Numbered from the stretch's first letter, positions 1 through 14,315 are shown. The stretch is DNA of 64,000 nt from Lineus longissimus (GCF_910592395.1 NC_088309.1:9052501-9116500); one strand, 5' to 3'. The notes: a model not told the origin generated them from the sequence alone. Made by a program: numbers and translations.

Positions 1-237
1 GTAAAAATTTCAGGCAGAGGTGATTATGAAAAAATATTAAGGACATGTCTTGATTCATATACAGTAAAGCAACATCACTTAGAAATAAACTTGACATTTC
101 AATTTGGGTAAGTTTATGCATTGAAAATCAATTTTTTGTATACCAGTATTGACAGTTCGCATGCACCAATTTCATGCAGCTATATGAAGCACATTATAAT
201 TCAGTTTGCATGGCCTGATAATACCATTTACCATAAC

Positions 238-664
238 ATATTAGCTGCGCTTACACCACGAAATATTGGTGGACCAATTGCACTTACACCACCACATTGC
301 CGCGACAAATTGGTTCGGCAATCCATTGCCGATACAAATTGCCGAGCGAATTTGTCCCACCAAGCTTGATGGTCCAAATTCGCCCGGCTTGTTAAAAGTT
401 CGGCTTTGTCGTGGTGTAAGCGCAAATGGATCGGCAATTGGCAATTAGCTAGTTAGATGGTTCGGCTCCAGGCGGCGCTTTCGAAATGGCGCTTTCTGCC
501 AAGGCTTTCCGCGTTCTGCTTATTGTTTGCGCGCCATCTGTAGCCGGATTTTATAACTAGCTGCAGCGCTGGTGTAAGCGCTTGGTGGATTTTCGATGGT
601 GCGGCATTGGTTCCCGAACCAAGATTGGTGGTCCATTTTCAGGTGGTGTAAGTGCGGCTATTAT
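238..664. mobile_element. MITE-like element with terminal inverted repeats and five internal copies of one motif
   Basis: The left end (about 238-259) and the right end (about 643-664) are imperfect inverted repeats; both read A-(T/A)-TAGC(T/C)GC(G/A)CTTACACCAC inward. The flanks are compatible with a TA target-site duplication. The motif G(C/T)GCTTACACCA or its complement occurs five times: forward at 247 and 280, reverse at 411, 570 and 643. The interior is more GC- and CpG-rich than the flanks and has no convincing coding frame. The short length, TIRs and lack of a transposase suggest a non-autonomous DNA transposon. The superfamily cannot be named from sequence alone; TA flanks would fit Tc1/mariner-type. 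Confidence 0.6.
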
Positions 665-3600
665 CAAGCTGAATAATTTTGTGAAATCATCAGGACTATA
701 ATCTCAATGAATAATCCGTGCACATGTTAGATTATTCTTAGGCGATATGAAATTCTATCATTTCAAAACATGACAACAGAGGAAGCCGATTTTTAAAGAT
801 GGTTCATGGTTAAAACGAATTAGATATTCAGAAACAATATAAAGCCGCAGGCATACAATCCATCAGTGGTGACAAACCAGGTGAAAAGGATTGTAAAATG
901 TCTGCTGCTGGAAAAGGCTTGTCTTGCCGGAATTTAACCTCAGATACAACAGCATAACTGACTAGGAATATAATCCTCGATCCCCTCAATGGGATTCTGG
1001 TCGATGGCTGACTGCTTCCCGGTCAAGGCTCCATTTTTTTATATTATCATGGTATTATAGTCCAGGGTTGAAGGAAGTTATCGTTACTTTATGATAAGGC
1101 TTAGGTGTCTTGCTCAAGGACACCAAGATTCATCAGTGGCAATCCTATCAAGCATCTGACCCCCACCCTCTAATAAAAGCCTCGCCCTCTATCAAAATTG
1201 CGACACATCTCCGCCTGAGTGATTATCTTTATTCACCACTCCAGTCTTTGTCCTCATCAACATATGACACGCCAACTGTTTGATCGGTCAGGCGACCTTA
1301 TGTTGATGACATACTTGTTGCATGATAACATTGGTTTGCTTGGAGTGCCATGTCAAACCTGCAGCTAATGAGCAAGGCATGACACCAGCTTCCTGTACCA
1401 CGCTTCCTGCCATCTAAACAATCATGATTTGCAATATTTCCGATGTTACCATGAGTCCATTTTTTAAATTAAAATCAAGAATAAAGAATAGTGACCATGT
1501 TGTATAATAATTAATATGCACATACACAACACTAGGTCGGGTCGGCATTTTGTTAGAGCTCAGTTACCAACAGAAGAGGCCGTTACCCACAGGAACTTTG
1601 CATCCATCAAAGTAATAGTGGGAAACACTGCTCTGAAATAATAATTCACAGGGTAGCCTAGTTCTGACTTTCTTAGCTTCAAGTCTATTGAACATGCCCA
1701 CTCAATACCAACAGCTATAATTGCTAGCTTTTTCCGGTCAAATATCAGTGAAATATGCAATATAATATCCATAACCAGCAAAACATATAAGGCAGTGCGT
1801 CTATTTACTGTACTAATCAATACATTATAAAATATTCAAACAAATTACTCTAAAGTATTGAGCTGTTTCACTTGAGGCATGTAAATCATTCCACCAATCA
1901 CTCCGACATCGGGCGCGTATCAAATTCAAAATGTATTTTCAATGGGGACCGGAGAGGGAAGAACAGTAAAACGCATTGCGGGAGAGTAATGTGAAACCTC
2001 ACTGGGATGTTTTCAATGCAATGCAGATTCATGTTGACTGAGAATACAGGGTGCATCAGAATCACAGATCAAATTCAAGGGGAGCCAATGGGAATATTAT
2101 GGGAGAAGGCAATAGATACATGCATGAAAAATCCCTGACCCATTTTGAAAATAAGATTGCAATGTGAAACAGATATTTTAGGGATTCATGTTCTCTGACT
2201 TTAAAAAGAGTACAGGGTGCAAGAAATCGAGGAAAATCATTCTTTATCAAATGCGATTGATAATCCACTGGTCTAGCTCGACTATAATTTAAGTGGCCTG
2301 AATTGCAATGGCCAGTCAAAGGTCAACAGTGCGGATTGAAGTACGTGACAATAAAGCTTCAGTGGCTTTTATAACAGTAATTGTCACCAATTTGATTCTT
2401 CCAGCATCTGGCCAATTGATAATCTTTAAGCCAAAGTCAGCGGGCTTGGCAATTGAAAAACATAAGGAATATAGTTATGGTGGTTTCCTAATGATCCCCA
2501 CTGAGAACATCATTCTATTAGACTATTAGCATCAGTACTTTGAGGTTAGCATTCTGATTCGTTTCAATGAGGCGGTTAATCACAGCAACATCTCTTTCCG
2601 ATATCAATTGTGATGGAAAACCTGTGAGCTTGCCATGTTAATGTGATGTTCAGGAGCATCTCTATCTTTGTCTCGAGATAAAGAAGATACATAAAATAAC
2701 GATACCTGGTAATGTAGCCTCTATGGCAATACATAACACTAGTCTAGGGTACAACCTGGTAATGGATCCTATCTCTATAGATGTGCACATATGACTACTT
2801 CTTATACCTGCACTTACCTGCAAGAAGAGGAATCAACAACAAATTAGAAAACAATGCAAGAAATGTTTGCAAAAAATTTCAAACCGCTGAGGAAACGATC
2901 TTGTATAGTATATGTTATCATCAGAGGGTGTCAGCGACTGAAATGTAAGCCCGGTAAAAGCAATTTCAATTCAACTGTTCAATATTATTTAGAAGAATGG
3001 CAGTAACTCAAAAACCACAGGAGTCTGGATACTGAACAAGTCCAAGGTTAAAAAGGAAATGAGAAAAAAACTAAATTCTTGTCAAACACATCACTTTTGA
3101 ATAACCATCTGCACAACAATAGAGAAGCACTCCTCAAGAACGCTTTCCAAAGGCAACTGAGTCATAGCTGTCACAAGTCATCTATATTCACACAGTTAGT
3201 GGCTAATTGTTCTTAATGAGGCTGCATGTGTGCTGGGGGAAACAGGAGCAGCTGACAGTAAAGAACTTGGTAATCCATGCTTGTCAAGAGGAAGAGCCCT
3301 TGGCATTTAGCAAGAATATCATTTTTTGGATCTGATATGCTGACAATATCATAACGTCAACCTTCTTTAACTCGTTACGGTTCAATCACATGCTCAACAT
3401 ATCCGACCCAATCTTGACACACAAGGTTCTGAGGTTGCAACCGAACGCTCTCATCAATATTCTCATGCCTCTTCGAAACTGTTCTACAAGACCACTATAT
3501 CAACTGGCCACATATCAATGCTGAGTAATGGGTCAAGCCCAAGAGAGCAATCACACATATTTAGCAACAAACTTTCTATTTTTAGTAGGAACACAAAACC

Positions 3601-6600
3601 TAGAACTGCAATATTCTCATGGCTTGTCCAAACTGTTCAACAAGACCAATAGATCAACTGGCCGCGTACATCAATATTTCATGAGATTTATGGTATGATG
3701 ATGGTGATCAGGAATAGAGCTAAACTGGCTAGACCGGCTTTGTCATGTAGTGATCAATATGGTGTAAGCAGCGATAGATGAATATGGCGAGGTTTTTCAT
3801 CGGATTAATGTGGATGCGTGCTTCACCCGATGGGATTGCAAAGCATAGCTATTGAATAGCTCGCACACTATGGCATACCTTGCACATTGCATGAAGATTT
3901 AGTTTTTTATGCTTGTGTGGCGAGTAGCCTAAGTTCAGTGAAACAGTAGTCATGTCTGTTGATCCATTCAAGGTGGATGATATCTTTTAGGTGGCGCACT
4001 AAATTTCTCCTGAATTGCAAGACCTGATAATGATTGATCTGCTAAGCCAAATAAAAGGATTCCCAGTCCATGGGGAGATAACCCTGACATCAGGAACATA
4101 TCAATGTGACAGTGAGAAACCATACAGAATATTTATAATCCACATACAATGCAAGAGAAAACTGCTGAGGTCCGATATTATCAATTTATAAGATTTTGCC
4201 ACAATTACAATACATCTGTCACAAGCCACATTAGATAATCCATTTATTAATTAATTAATTAATTGTGTACCGTGTATTACTTCACTATTTAAAATATTCC
4301 TGGTATAGTATAATACATAGTCCGAGTACATCTTTTGGTGTGATATTCAATAATTGTTAGAGGTTTCACAAATCTTTACGCTGCACATATTCATGTATTC
4401 ACAATTAGAATCCTGGGTTGTTTGCAAACATTGTACCTGTCCCAGAGTATGCTCACTTGAAAGAAGGAATCGATAAATGAAAAACAGATCATGTTACGGC
4501 TTTCTGAGTGGAAATATTGTGCTATACACTTCAAAGGCTGTCTGAGAGCAAATAACTTGTCATCTTTCTGTATGGACAATTATACGGCTAGTCATAATAC
4601 ACATTTTAAAATGGAGTCGAGAAGGAAATGTTTTTAGCAGAATTATGATCATGTCAGACTTTCCTAATCTAAAGATTTTTAACACTCCCAGAAAAACCTT
4701 CATTTTTAATAAAAGCAGCACTCTTCATTTCACTCAAATGTTTTAAGCACATTGATCGTATCGGACATGACAATCAAGGTGACAGCACTTGCTAAACCAG
4801 CCAATCGATTAGGTCGACATGCTAGCTATGATGTCAAAGGTTGCCAAGCCTAATTAGCCCCATGGTGCTCATCATGGTCTGCTGTAAATAGATTTGAGGG
4901 TTTCATCTTTCCCTGTGGACATCATAATTTTTCATCTGTTCACAGACTACCATTTTTGCAACATGGATGAAAATGCTGTACCTCAATTGGTCAAATAGCG
5001 ACAAGGAAAATATTTCGCCTCCAACAAGCCCATCAACTTATCAGTCATCTTGAATTGTATCAATAGTCTGCTCTGTTGCAAACACATGCATAACCCAGCT
5101 GCCGAAGATCGAGGACACATTGCCGGTAGAGTACAGCTTCTCAATCATGAGAATAGCAACAACCAAGTCTGATGACTCAGTTGGCTGCGTCTTTTGTGCT
5201 CCGCACACAGATATGCCCAGCATGCTGTATGTCAAGAGTGTTGGGGCTTGATAGGGTTTCTTGCAAGTGGTGTAATGTGTCCACAGGACAGATAAAGCAG
5301 AGATGGGAGGAAAGATTGTGCTGGGAAAAACAAGATCAATTGTCACCGGCATGTCAGTGGTGAAACGGCAGCTCAATGGGGTACCTGCCTTCAAAACGTG
5401 TAAACATGCCACCAGAAATGGACAAACCAACTGCATCCACGCATACCTCACGTCTGCCCTCATCACTGCTTCAGAAACTTCAGAAACTCAGAATATATTT
5501 ATGCAGAGGACATACGAAGTCTTTGTTTCAATTGACAGATGTCTTTTTGGCGAATCTATTCTAAAGATAGTCAGGCAATTATCTCTTACGGAAATCTTTT
5601 TTGGAGAGTGGTAAAGTGCGGACAACATGAGGGATACTTAGTAAAAACCACTTGGCATCCAAGGTGTTAAAATAATTGTTTTAAAAAAGGGGTCTTTTAG
5701 ATCTCAAAGCCTTTGTGTCAAGATGAGTGCTGTATTAAAAAGTCATTCTCATCTATCACGATAATCTGGACAAATTTGAACATTACAGCTGGTTGTCACT
5801 AGTGATCCATAGAGATGCATGCCGCAGATAGGGAGGGAAGATTGATCCATACATAACGCCACCATGCACACTCAATCAATTATTGGACATTATGACAATT
5901 ATTTACTTTGGAAGCCATAATTAGATTTTATCTGTGCGAGCTAGTGTCTCTCAACCCTGTGCTTTCATTTAACCAAAAAATGTTTCAATCAAAGTAGACT
6001 TTCCAGTTGAAGTGTGTCCTTTTTCAAAAAACTAGCATAAGTGTCCACTTTTTGGCAGCAATTATGGTCCCCTTTTGAAACGAATTTCAAGGCCTGCCAA
6101 CAATTAAGTGATTTGTTCCATTTCGCAGGACAGTAACGAAAAGGTTAGACGCCTGCAAAAGTAAGGGTATAAATATCGAAACATATACTCAGCTCACAAC
6201 AGCTACCACACAAATGATAGCATACTCAACATACACAGCATGCTTTTTACACACTCAAGTCAATATCAGAACAACATTCTTTGAGCGACTACTCAACATG
6301 GTATACAACCACTCAACATTGTATACATGTACACCTCCATCGAACATACTACATGTACTAAATGGTGAAAAAATCCGCTTCTTTTTCAAAGGAATCAAGA
6401 CTTCGTTTCGTATCTTGCGAGAATTCAATTTTCGTCAAGTAGGCCTAATTGGGTGGCACAACAGTAGCCTTCACACACCATGGCTACTGATGGTCACTGG
6501 ACCTGAAACCATTCATTCTCATGATGAAAACATCCTGATTCGGAAGCAATCATTATCCTTCCAAAGCAGGCCTTAAACACATCAATTATTTTTTTTAAAT

Positions 6601-9600
6601 TGCACCAAGTCATCATATGATGTGAAGGCATTTTAGTAGAGATCAAAAGACCATCAGGCCTGCCATGGAAGGATATGTGAATTGATTACAACATTATCGC
6701 TTCTTTATTTTCCACCCAAGTTGCCATCAATCAAATCGCCAACCAAAATATCAACTTGGTTTTTCTTTAACAGGAATAATTTTATCATGAACATCAGAGA
6801 AATGAGAGTTTAATTTCATCTTGCTATAAAACCAGTCATGCAAGAATCATCGATTAGCCATAAATCAAAGAAATCCACTTTGCATTAAAAACATGATGCC
6901 CAATCTACAACAGCACTTAGATATCAATATTAGTGGAGGTTTTCAGAAGTCGTGCAAGAAACTGTTAGTCAGTCTGGATTTGCCAACGAAAGTTGCATCA
7001 GAGGTGAGATTCAAAGTGAGTCTTTATTAAGGTTCAAGTTTGTCACCAAACAATCGCAAACTTTACCCGGTTGGCAGTACCGGTACTTCACCAGTAGCTT
7101 ATAGCTTCATGACCTCATCATCAAGGACACCTGATAACAAGAGAACAAAGAAAGACTCCTTAGCGACAACAGCTAAAGGCACCATCCTTAGCAACTAGAA
7201 ACGCACTAAGATAGTATTGATCTAACACGACAACACCTGTGATATCACAATCTACATGTAACTCTCCTGGTACTGTGAGATTCCGCAACTAAATGGTATT
7301 TATTTCCCTGACCCTGCATAATTATCCAGTAATTGCATATTGCCCCCCCCCCCCCCAAAGAATCCTAGAGGTAGACAATTTGCACATGAATTTCACTCGA
7401 GCTGAAAAAACTCCTCGGCTAAATGAATGATGTACCACTATAAAGACACAGCTAAACCAAGAGGAAAAAATCCCGGCATATTGCACGATTGCCGTAAACA
7501 CAACACCTTACTTGAAACTGGGATGGAAGTGGCAAATATTGAACCAACATGAGTGTGGTTAGAATAGAATCAAGTATTTTTGAAAAACAATTCAAAGTAG
7601 TAAAGTACTCCATAATTTTAAGTTTCTAGGATAAAAGCTACCCACTCTGCCAAGAATAAATAATTAAGGTTAGTCTTTAGTCTTTTTTTTTTCATTTTTG
7701 TTCTGTTGAACTTAGCACATCGTGACGTAAACCAGTGATTTTCAATACTCTCCCTCTCGATATTATGTACATACGAGGTAGGAGTATAGCTAAAACCTGA
7801 TCTCAGGATGAACTTAGCACTAATCACAGCAAAACTACATTTGTTGTGTTTATGTCTATGAACTGACACTGCCATCTGGCAAGTCTGGCTAAAACTAGCA
7901 ACGCTGACCTGGACTCCCATGATTTGATGACTATGTGACTATAATTAGCAACCAATTGTCCCTGCTCTAATCAAAATGAACCCACAACTGACCCAGTGCG
8001 GGTGTGAGGGCGACTCCCTCAGGCAGGAGGCAATCAGCACAATTGTATGTTGACTGTACATGTAATAATAATTGCCAGGCACCTAATTCTCAAACCAGTT
8101 TTGAGATAACTCTTCCCCAACAATTTATGAAGAGCAGGAACTGGTGAAAAAGTATAATTAGAGAATAAAACTCTGTCCATGCAGGTAACAGGTACCCCCT
8201 TCAAAACTGACTCTCGATATGCACACTTGTCTGCACACACTGCAACCTCACAGAACACATCAGGGGTCAATAAGGCTTGTGATCTGTGGAGGTGACATTT
8301 GGGCCAAAAGCCAATAATAGGATGGACACTTCAGGTATGTTCAATAACATTATTCCTAATCACTGGGCACTGTGATGAATATGTTGCCAAAAGTGCAACT
8401 TTCTGACATTTCACACATTCATATTTTTTTGAGTTACCTTGAAACTGAGTTAATTCTAGTAGCTTTCCAATAGTAAAAATGCCATGTATACCCTACTTTT
8501 AGTCACACACACAGTTCTCCCCCCCCCCCCCCACCCCACCTCGGCCCCTGCAATACTGAGCACTCATATTGCATTGAAGGACAACTTAGAAACGAATTAT
8601 AAGTTCTCCATAATTTTAGATTTACAGATGCCTTTTTCATGCAGGCATGTTTCTATGAGCCATAATGCATGCATATTGTAACATAGCCACTGGCAGCTGG
8701 ACAGATTTGTCAGTGCAGGAGACAAATCAATAATAGAATAGCAGAGCAATATGCTCAATTAGGTGTGAGTGAAGGAGCTCTATACCATCATCACTATCAT
8801 GTATGTTGTAGGGGAATCTTGTGTTGTTGGTGGATAATTTATGTCAGCTGAGTGATTTAAAATAAAATCAAGGCCCTTAATCAAAGCAGAGCAATATGAT
8901 CACAATAGCAGTGGGTGAAGGAGCTCTTCCAGTAGCAGCTTGTTGTATGAAGATAATTCAATACAAAGGAGAACACATGGTACGCAACCCCATGCGGTCT
9001 TTTGTTAGCTGTGGGTTAGTTCTGGCCTTAAAAACGATTTCCTCCAACTGGTGCCATGTAAACTTGGCAAAATATCACAAATTAAAGAATTCCTCGCACC
9101 TGCATGAACATGGCTAACAACCTGTGACACTTGCCACCGCACTTCACAAATCAATACCGAGTCACTACACTCCTTTGTCAAGATAACAGATTGATCAATA
9201 TATATACTCCACATTTAATCATTATTTTATTACGTTATGACAACATGTTTGTAAGTTATAAAGATCAACCAAAGCGCACACGCACAATAATGCTAAAGGC
9301 TTTAAAATTGACAAATGTTGAGTATGAAATAAAAACCACTTCAAAGGGCAGTGAAAATCTGTAATGGTGAGGGGCGTCTGATATTATTGTGTGCTGACAT
9401 TGTTGAATTAGAAATGAGTTCTGGCATTCTGGGGTAAGTCAGGTCTATTGAACTTGAGATCTGGCAATAGCATAGGGGACAACAGTGGTGAAATCAGTAA
9501 TTAGGTGAATTGCTGAGCCACCAGTAATTATGAATAACAGGAATGGAACTGCGTGCCCTAAAAACTGTATCCTTCCAAGATCTCTAGGTCTAATCAGTGT

Positions 9601-12600
9601 GGTTGCAGTATGCTGGTAAAATGTCAGACCGAGATGTGTAATTTGCAACAATACACTCATTCACCCCAAAACTGTCCTTATTGAGCTTTACATTAGCAAT
9701 TTAAAGTGGCCACACAAAACAGCTTGAGTTATACTGGAACCATGCAATTCTGGCTACAGATTGGTGATTACCAGCTTTACAAATCAATGGGGTCATGGTC
9801 TGTTCAACCACTGGTCAATCACTGACCTCCACTTAACAAGGCAATTTGTGCTTCTCCTGCTACAGGTTTTAATTTCACAAAAAGTTATAAAAACAGTACA
9901 TGTAAGAACTAAAAGCTTTAAAATAAGCTTGTTGCTCCATCATTATACTCAAGTAGAGTAGAAGTAAAGTTGGAAAGCCTAGCCAAGTCCCATCATTCCC
10001 AAATTGTCTGCACTACTGAAAGTTTACTTCAGAACTTCTTCAGAAGCAGAGGGAATAGCATTCAAATAAAGCCGCAACATCATCATGATCAAAAGATGGC
10101 ACTTAACAAAAATTGGTGAAAATCTCAAAGCCAACGGATACACAAGCTCTGAATAGGTGAAAAGAAACGGATACTAAAGCAGCAGCTCCATTGTTATTGA
10201 GTCAATAGCCCAGTGAGTGTCATTGTCTGCATTAGACAAAACCATTGATTTTTATCAAGACTGGTAACCAGCATGAAAGCAAGGAAGCATCTAATTTTAT
10301 CATGACATGTATCACTGTGTTAGGGACACATTTAAAATCAGAGATATTAATTTGGGGCTGGAAATGGCAATCATATGATAAAAATATTGATCAACAATAC
10401 AAAGGATACATGTACATTCATCTGAAGACTTTTGAAAAAGTTTATTTTTTACATTCGTTTTTTAGTAAATTACGTTATTCAATACAATTGTACTATGTCT
10501 TGATAGATGGTTATTTTATATGTTTATTTGTTTGCCAATGAGACAATTTTTCTTCTTCTTTGGGGGTGGGGCACTTTTCATTCTTTAGAGTTTAATATTT
10601 TAAATGCTAGATTTTTTTTCTCACTTATTGTTGTACACATCTTCATCAATGTTACAACATAAGAAACATTGAACACTGACAAGCAATGTTTACCTGAAGT
10701 GGTATGAAATGGTCCCCAGCTGACCAAACACCCATTGAGGTGAGATAGGCAGTAACCGCACTCACCTAGCACAGCCAGTAAACCCACAAAAGCTCCCCAT
10801 TGCTGCACGAGCAGCAGATGAACCATGCAACAGAAATAAATGTATGCAGGCCTAAACGAGCGCAAACGAGCAAATAAAAATGCTCCTCCATGCGATTTAA
10901 ATCGCATGCATGATATTATTGGCTTGTTTGCCGAGGTCCCTCACCTGCAACAAGAATTGGTGATCACAGCAATCAGCGATCACAATCAAACCCAGTGATA
11001 CAATATGATGATGATGATTATGAAGATATACCCGCAGACAAGATACCTTTTTTGTCACATATATGATAGTAGTGATCACAGGTTACAGTGATCAAATACT
11101 CGTTTGGGTAACACTTTATATACATCAATAGTTTGATTCAGGGCTAATATCAGCAGTCAATATTTATTTCTATTCTTGATAGGTTATAACATGAAACCAA
11201 GCCACAAAGGAATTCACCATGCTGTGGTACACGTAATATTTGCCATTTAGCATTAAACCCCTGTACGATATGTGGAGCCATTCAAAATGTATGACAACAT
11301 AAGTTCATGACTTGTCAAAGTGCAATGGAGTCAAACAGAGGGGGAAAATAAAAAACCCACAATCCTGTATAAATTGCTCAGAATAATGTATAGGCTTATA
11401 CTATGGTTAGAAAAGTCCAGTTTGGAAACAACTGTGTCAACACCGCCTTTTAAATCTGCAAATGTATAGTCGACCATGTAACCTGCTGAGAACTCCAAAT
11501 CGTGCACCCACACAATATTTCGACAGATCCACTTTACACACTGGGCCACCCGTGGGGTACACGGTTACACAGCGAAAGTCACGACAGTGCTGCTAGTGGA
11601 AGTGGAATACAGCTGCCAACTACACCCAATGGGTTAAAATAAGGTCAAATCAAATAATTTGATTCAGTACACAGAACAGACATGACGCACACAAAGTTCA
11701 GACAACTTGTTTGGGTCAGCACTAGAGGCACTGGGTAAGACTGTATGGCGCATATGCAATAAAAGGGTTAATTCAGATAGCACAACATATCAACAAAGCA
11801 CTTGAAGAGTCAATAAACAGAACACACTGTAGACATCAAAATCAATAAAACAGGACAAGAATTGTAAATACCGTTAAGAAAGAAAAACATGAAAGTGATA
11901 ACTAGGAAATTAGTATTGCCTAAAAACCTACATAAGATAACATAATTGCCAAGTTATTAAAACTTACTTTCCATTGTTTGTTATCCTGGGAGGCCTGTCA
12001 AACAACTATACTATTCAACCCAATACTGACAATAGGCCTACTGCATGGGCACCTCAGATTTTGACCTTTTCAAAAGGAGGATTTCAAAATAAATTCACCA
12101 TTGCAAACGTCTCTTCAGATTTTAACTGAATATATGTAGGCTAATATCTTCCATCTATCCTCCATGAGAAAGATAAATCTAACTTGTTGAACCAAACCCA
12201 GCTGTGCCATAACAAATAAGTACTAACTTATCGATCTTTTTCAAGGCCTAGGTTTTGCAGCTGAAATTTAAAAGCATCACAATCATGAATAAACTAGAAG
12301 CAATAAAGTATATGGTATATGGGATGAAGTAAAGAAACATGCCCCATAAAATACCATTTGATTACAAAATTAAGATAGCTTGAACGTTTTCTGCCTCTTT
12401 CGGTTATTATGTGACCTGCCAATGTCAAGTTGATATTCCTGCTCAGAGTGCATAATAGATTAAAACATGAGGAACTGGAAGCCAAACAATATCTGGAAAA
12501 TAATGTTGATACAAAAATTCAGCAAATTTGATAACAATTAAGAGGGAAAAGGAAGTCATCCCCTAATAATCTGACATGCATCTTCCAGTGCTGGGAATTA

Positions 12601-13095
12601 AAATGGTGGACATGCCACTGCAGGATGTTGGTAGATAATCTTCCAGAATGCACACTCAACCTGACCGCTTTTCTACAACAAAATATCTCAAACTATGAAA
12701 TAATGTCTTTATAATACACTGGTCAGGTCAAAATGAGCATCAAGTTAGTTTTAGTACCTAAAATCTACATGTTTTCAAAGGGGTAACGAAGCCATTTTCC
12801 CCCAAGTGAAAGGCAGACGATTGTTATACATTGTATACACATACAGCACACAGTACAGAAATTGAGCAGGGGGCCGGCTATGCAGAAATCATCATGCATT
12901 CCACCGCTTATAAATTATACGGGTTGGTGTTTTTAGAAAGCAAAATAAACAGGTTTATGGCTATGCTATAATGAATGAATTAGTGAGAAATAATCGTGAG
13001 ATTACCATGAAATAAAGGGGATAAACGGATCTTATTTGAGGTGACACGAAACCCGGGAAACGGCCCCGAAATAAATAAATATCACATCGTCCTAC
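665..13095 (-). other. First intron of the AUTS2-like gene (continues beyond the left edge)
   Basis: The stretch follows the splice donor of the minus-strand exon ending at 13096. I found no further coding exon of the family in it. It is AT-rich, with only short open frames. Visible simple features are C homopolymer runs at 7343-7356 and 8519-8532 and a perfect short hairpin at about 1101-1121 (GGTGTC/GACACC stems) of a kind often seen in old SINE-like sequence. An open frame of 141 codons on the minus strand at 5041-5466 has no recognisable domain and is not called. Very long first introns are typical of vertebrate AUTS2; whether the same holds here depends on sequence outside the window. 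Confidence 0.5.
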
Positions 13096-13341
13096 CTCGA
13101 GATCTTGCAAGGTCTTGAAACTGACTATGGCAAATCCATCAATGATATCTTCGTCGCATGAATCCGAACTGGGCCTGCGTCTCCTGGACTTGCCCTTGCC
13201 CTTATCCTTGGAGGGCCTGGGTGGGGATTCATCCCCTTCTTCATCCCCAGAGTCAACCACATGATTTAGTTTTTCCTGTTGGACCTTCTCACGTTCGCGG
13301 CGTCGTGGTCGCGGTGTACGAGGTTTGCCCTCACTTTCCAT
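13096..13341 (-). CDS. AUTS2: AUTS2/fibrosin-family protein, first coding exon
   Basis: The exon encodes 82 residues from an ATG at 13341 down to 13096, ending in phase 0 at a GTAGGA donor. An in-frame TGA lies upstream at 13387-13389, so the start is likely complete. The peptide begins with a basic, proline/arginine-rich stretch (residues 6-19), then an acidic patch (D30-E38), a K/R-rich run (45-56) and an S/D segment leading to D63-E-D-I-I-D-G-F-A71 followed by S-F-K-T-L-Q-D-L-E. Vertebrate AUTS2 exon 1 has the same order, a basic region followed by E-D-I-I-D-G-F-A and an S-F-x-x-(F/L)-x-x-L-E stretch; this is my main evidence. AUTS2 and its paralogues FBRSL1 and FBRS are nuclear proteins; AUTS2 acts with non-canonical PRC1 and in transcriptional activation. 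The rest of the protein lies to the left of the window. I am fairly sure of the family, but cannot tell which vertebrate paralogue is closest; an invertebrate probably has one pro-orthologue. Confidence 0.72.
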
Positions 13342-13499
13342 CGTGATATTTCCGCTAATTCCCACGGAATCGGGCACAAATTCACCTCATTTGGTACTCC
13401 AGGATCTGTGCTATATCCTAGTATAATCCGATATGAAAATAATATCCAATAAATGGGTAAATTTTCACAAATCCGAACAAGTCAAAATCTCCTTTGATT

Positions 13500-13625
13500 G
13501 TTCAAATGGCGGATAATACAATATGGCCGAACAACACTGTCGGGAAATTTCTGTGTTCTTCCGCTCTCGCACTTGCTGTATGTAGTGCCATCTACAAACT
13601 GAACGCTAACGTCATTTGAGAAGCA
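13500..13625 (-). promoter_or_regulatory. Candidate TATA-less promoter of the AUTS2-like gene
   Basis: About 160 to 280 bases upstream of the start codon lie a YY1-type AAATGGCGGA (13504-13513), a second ATGGCC-containing site near 13525, an ETS-type CTTCCG (13558-13563) and a TGACG half CRE on the minus strand near 13610. YY1 and ETS sites close to the start are common in metazoan TATA-less promoters. CpG density is higher here and in the exon than in the flanks. No transcript evidence is available, so the start site itself is inferred. Confidence 0.35.
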
Positions 13626-13965
13626 GATTTCTTGGGAGAATTTCTTTGTTTAAATATTAGAAATATTTGCTTTTGATGTTGATAACATTTAACTTATGTT
13701 TCGTATTCTTTTTGTAAAGTTTGAAGGTGATTTTCCGGGAGTCAATTAAGCTAATTGACTCAATTAAATTAGCACGGTTTTGCCACTATTTTCTGTGCTT
13801 CAATGAAATTTTATTTTTTTACTGTGGGGGCGAGGGGGTCATCATAAGCGGGTATTACACCAACAATTACGGTAATTTCATTCTACATGACTTTTTTCAT
13901 ATTACTTGGCTTGGCATATGTTGTCACGTTTTTAGCTTGGGAGGCACGCTCGATGATTGACACAT

Positions 13966-14025
13966 CACTCTCATCATTAATCATTAATTAATCATTAATC
14001 ATTAATTAATTGATCATTAATCGGG
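13966..14025. repeat. AT-rich simple tandem repeat (ATTAATCATTA type)
   Basis: Alternating short units of CATTAAT and TAATTAAT follow one another over about 60 bases. It is low complexity and self-complementary, with no coding potential. Confidence 0.7.
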
Positions 14026-14315
14026 TTGATTAGAATTATTACTGGTGGCTTGTTATTTTCCTCCAAGTATAATTTGGACTCGTGCGGTCGAACTTCAATT
14101 CCATTGCCATGGTATCCTTAATTTTTGCTCATACTTATAATTTAATTAGTTCTATGGTATTTTTATTGGGTTTGTTTATTATAGAAACGACCATCAAGAG
14201 TCTGATCGGTAGGCCTTCTTTTTACACGGCCCTCATAATTCTTTAAATAATATAACTGCACGTTATTGCACGATGTGCTATATGTATATCTATGGACCAG
14301 TCTGGCCTATATTTC

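Noticed and set aside
5041-5466. 141-codon open frame on the minus strand, in the orientation of the AUTS2-like gene
   Set aside because: No family motif, no convincing splice sites at both ends and a composition with scattered cysteines and hydrophobics unlike AUTS2. The region is somewhat GC-richer, which lengthens chance frames; it may be a decayed element.
6214-6576. 120-codon plus-strand open frame
   Set aside because: Repeated Thr-Tyr-Thr-like low-complexity start from CATACTCAACATA-type sequence, no domain, no splice or promoter support.
13342-13377. Upstream extension of the AUTS2-like frame by 12 codons
   Set aside because: The extended frame begins at GTG, not ATG; the first ATG after the upstream in-frame stop is at 13341.
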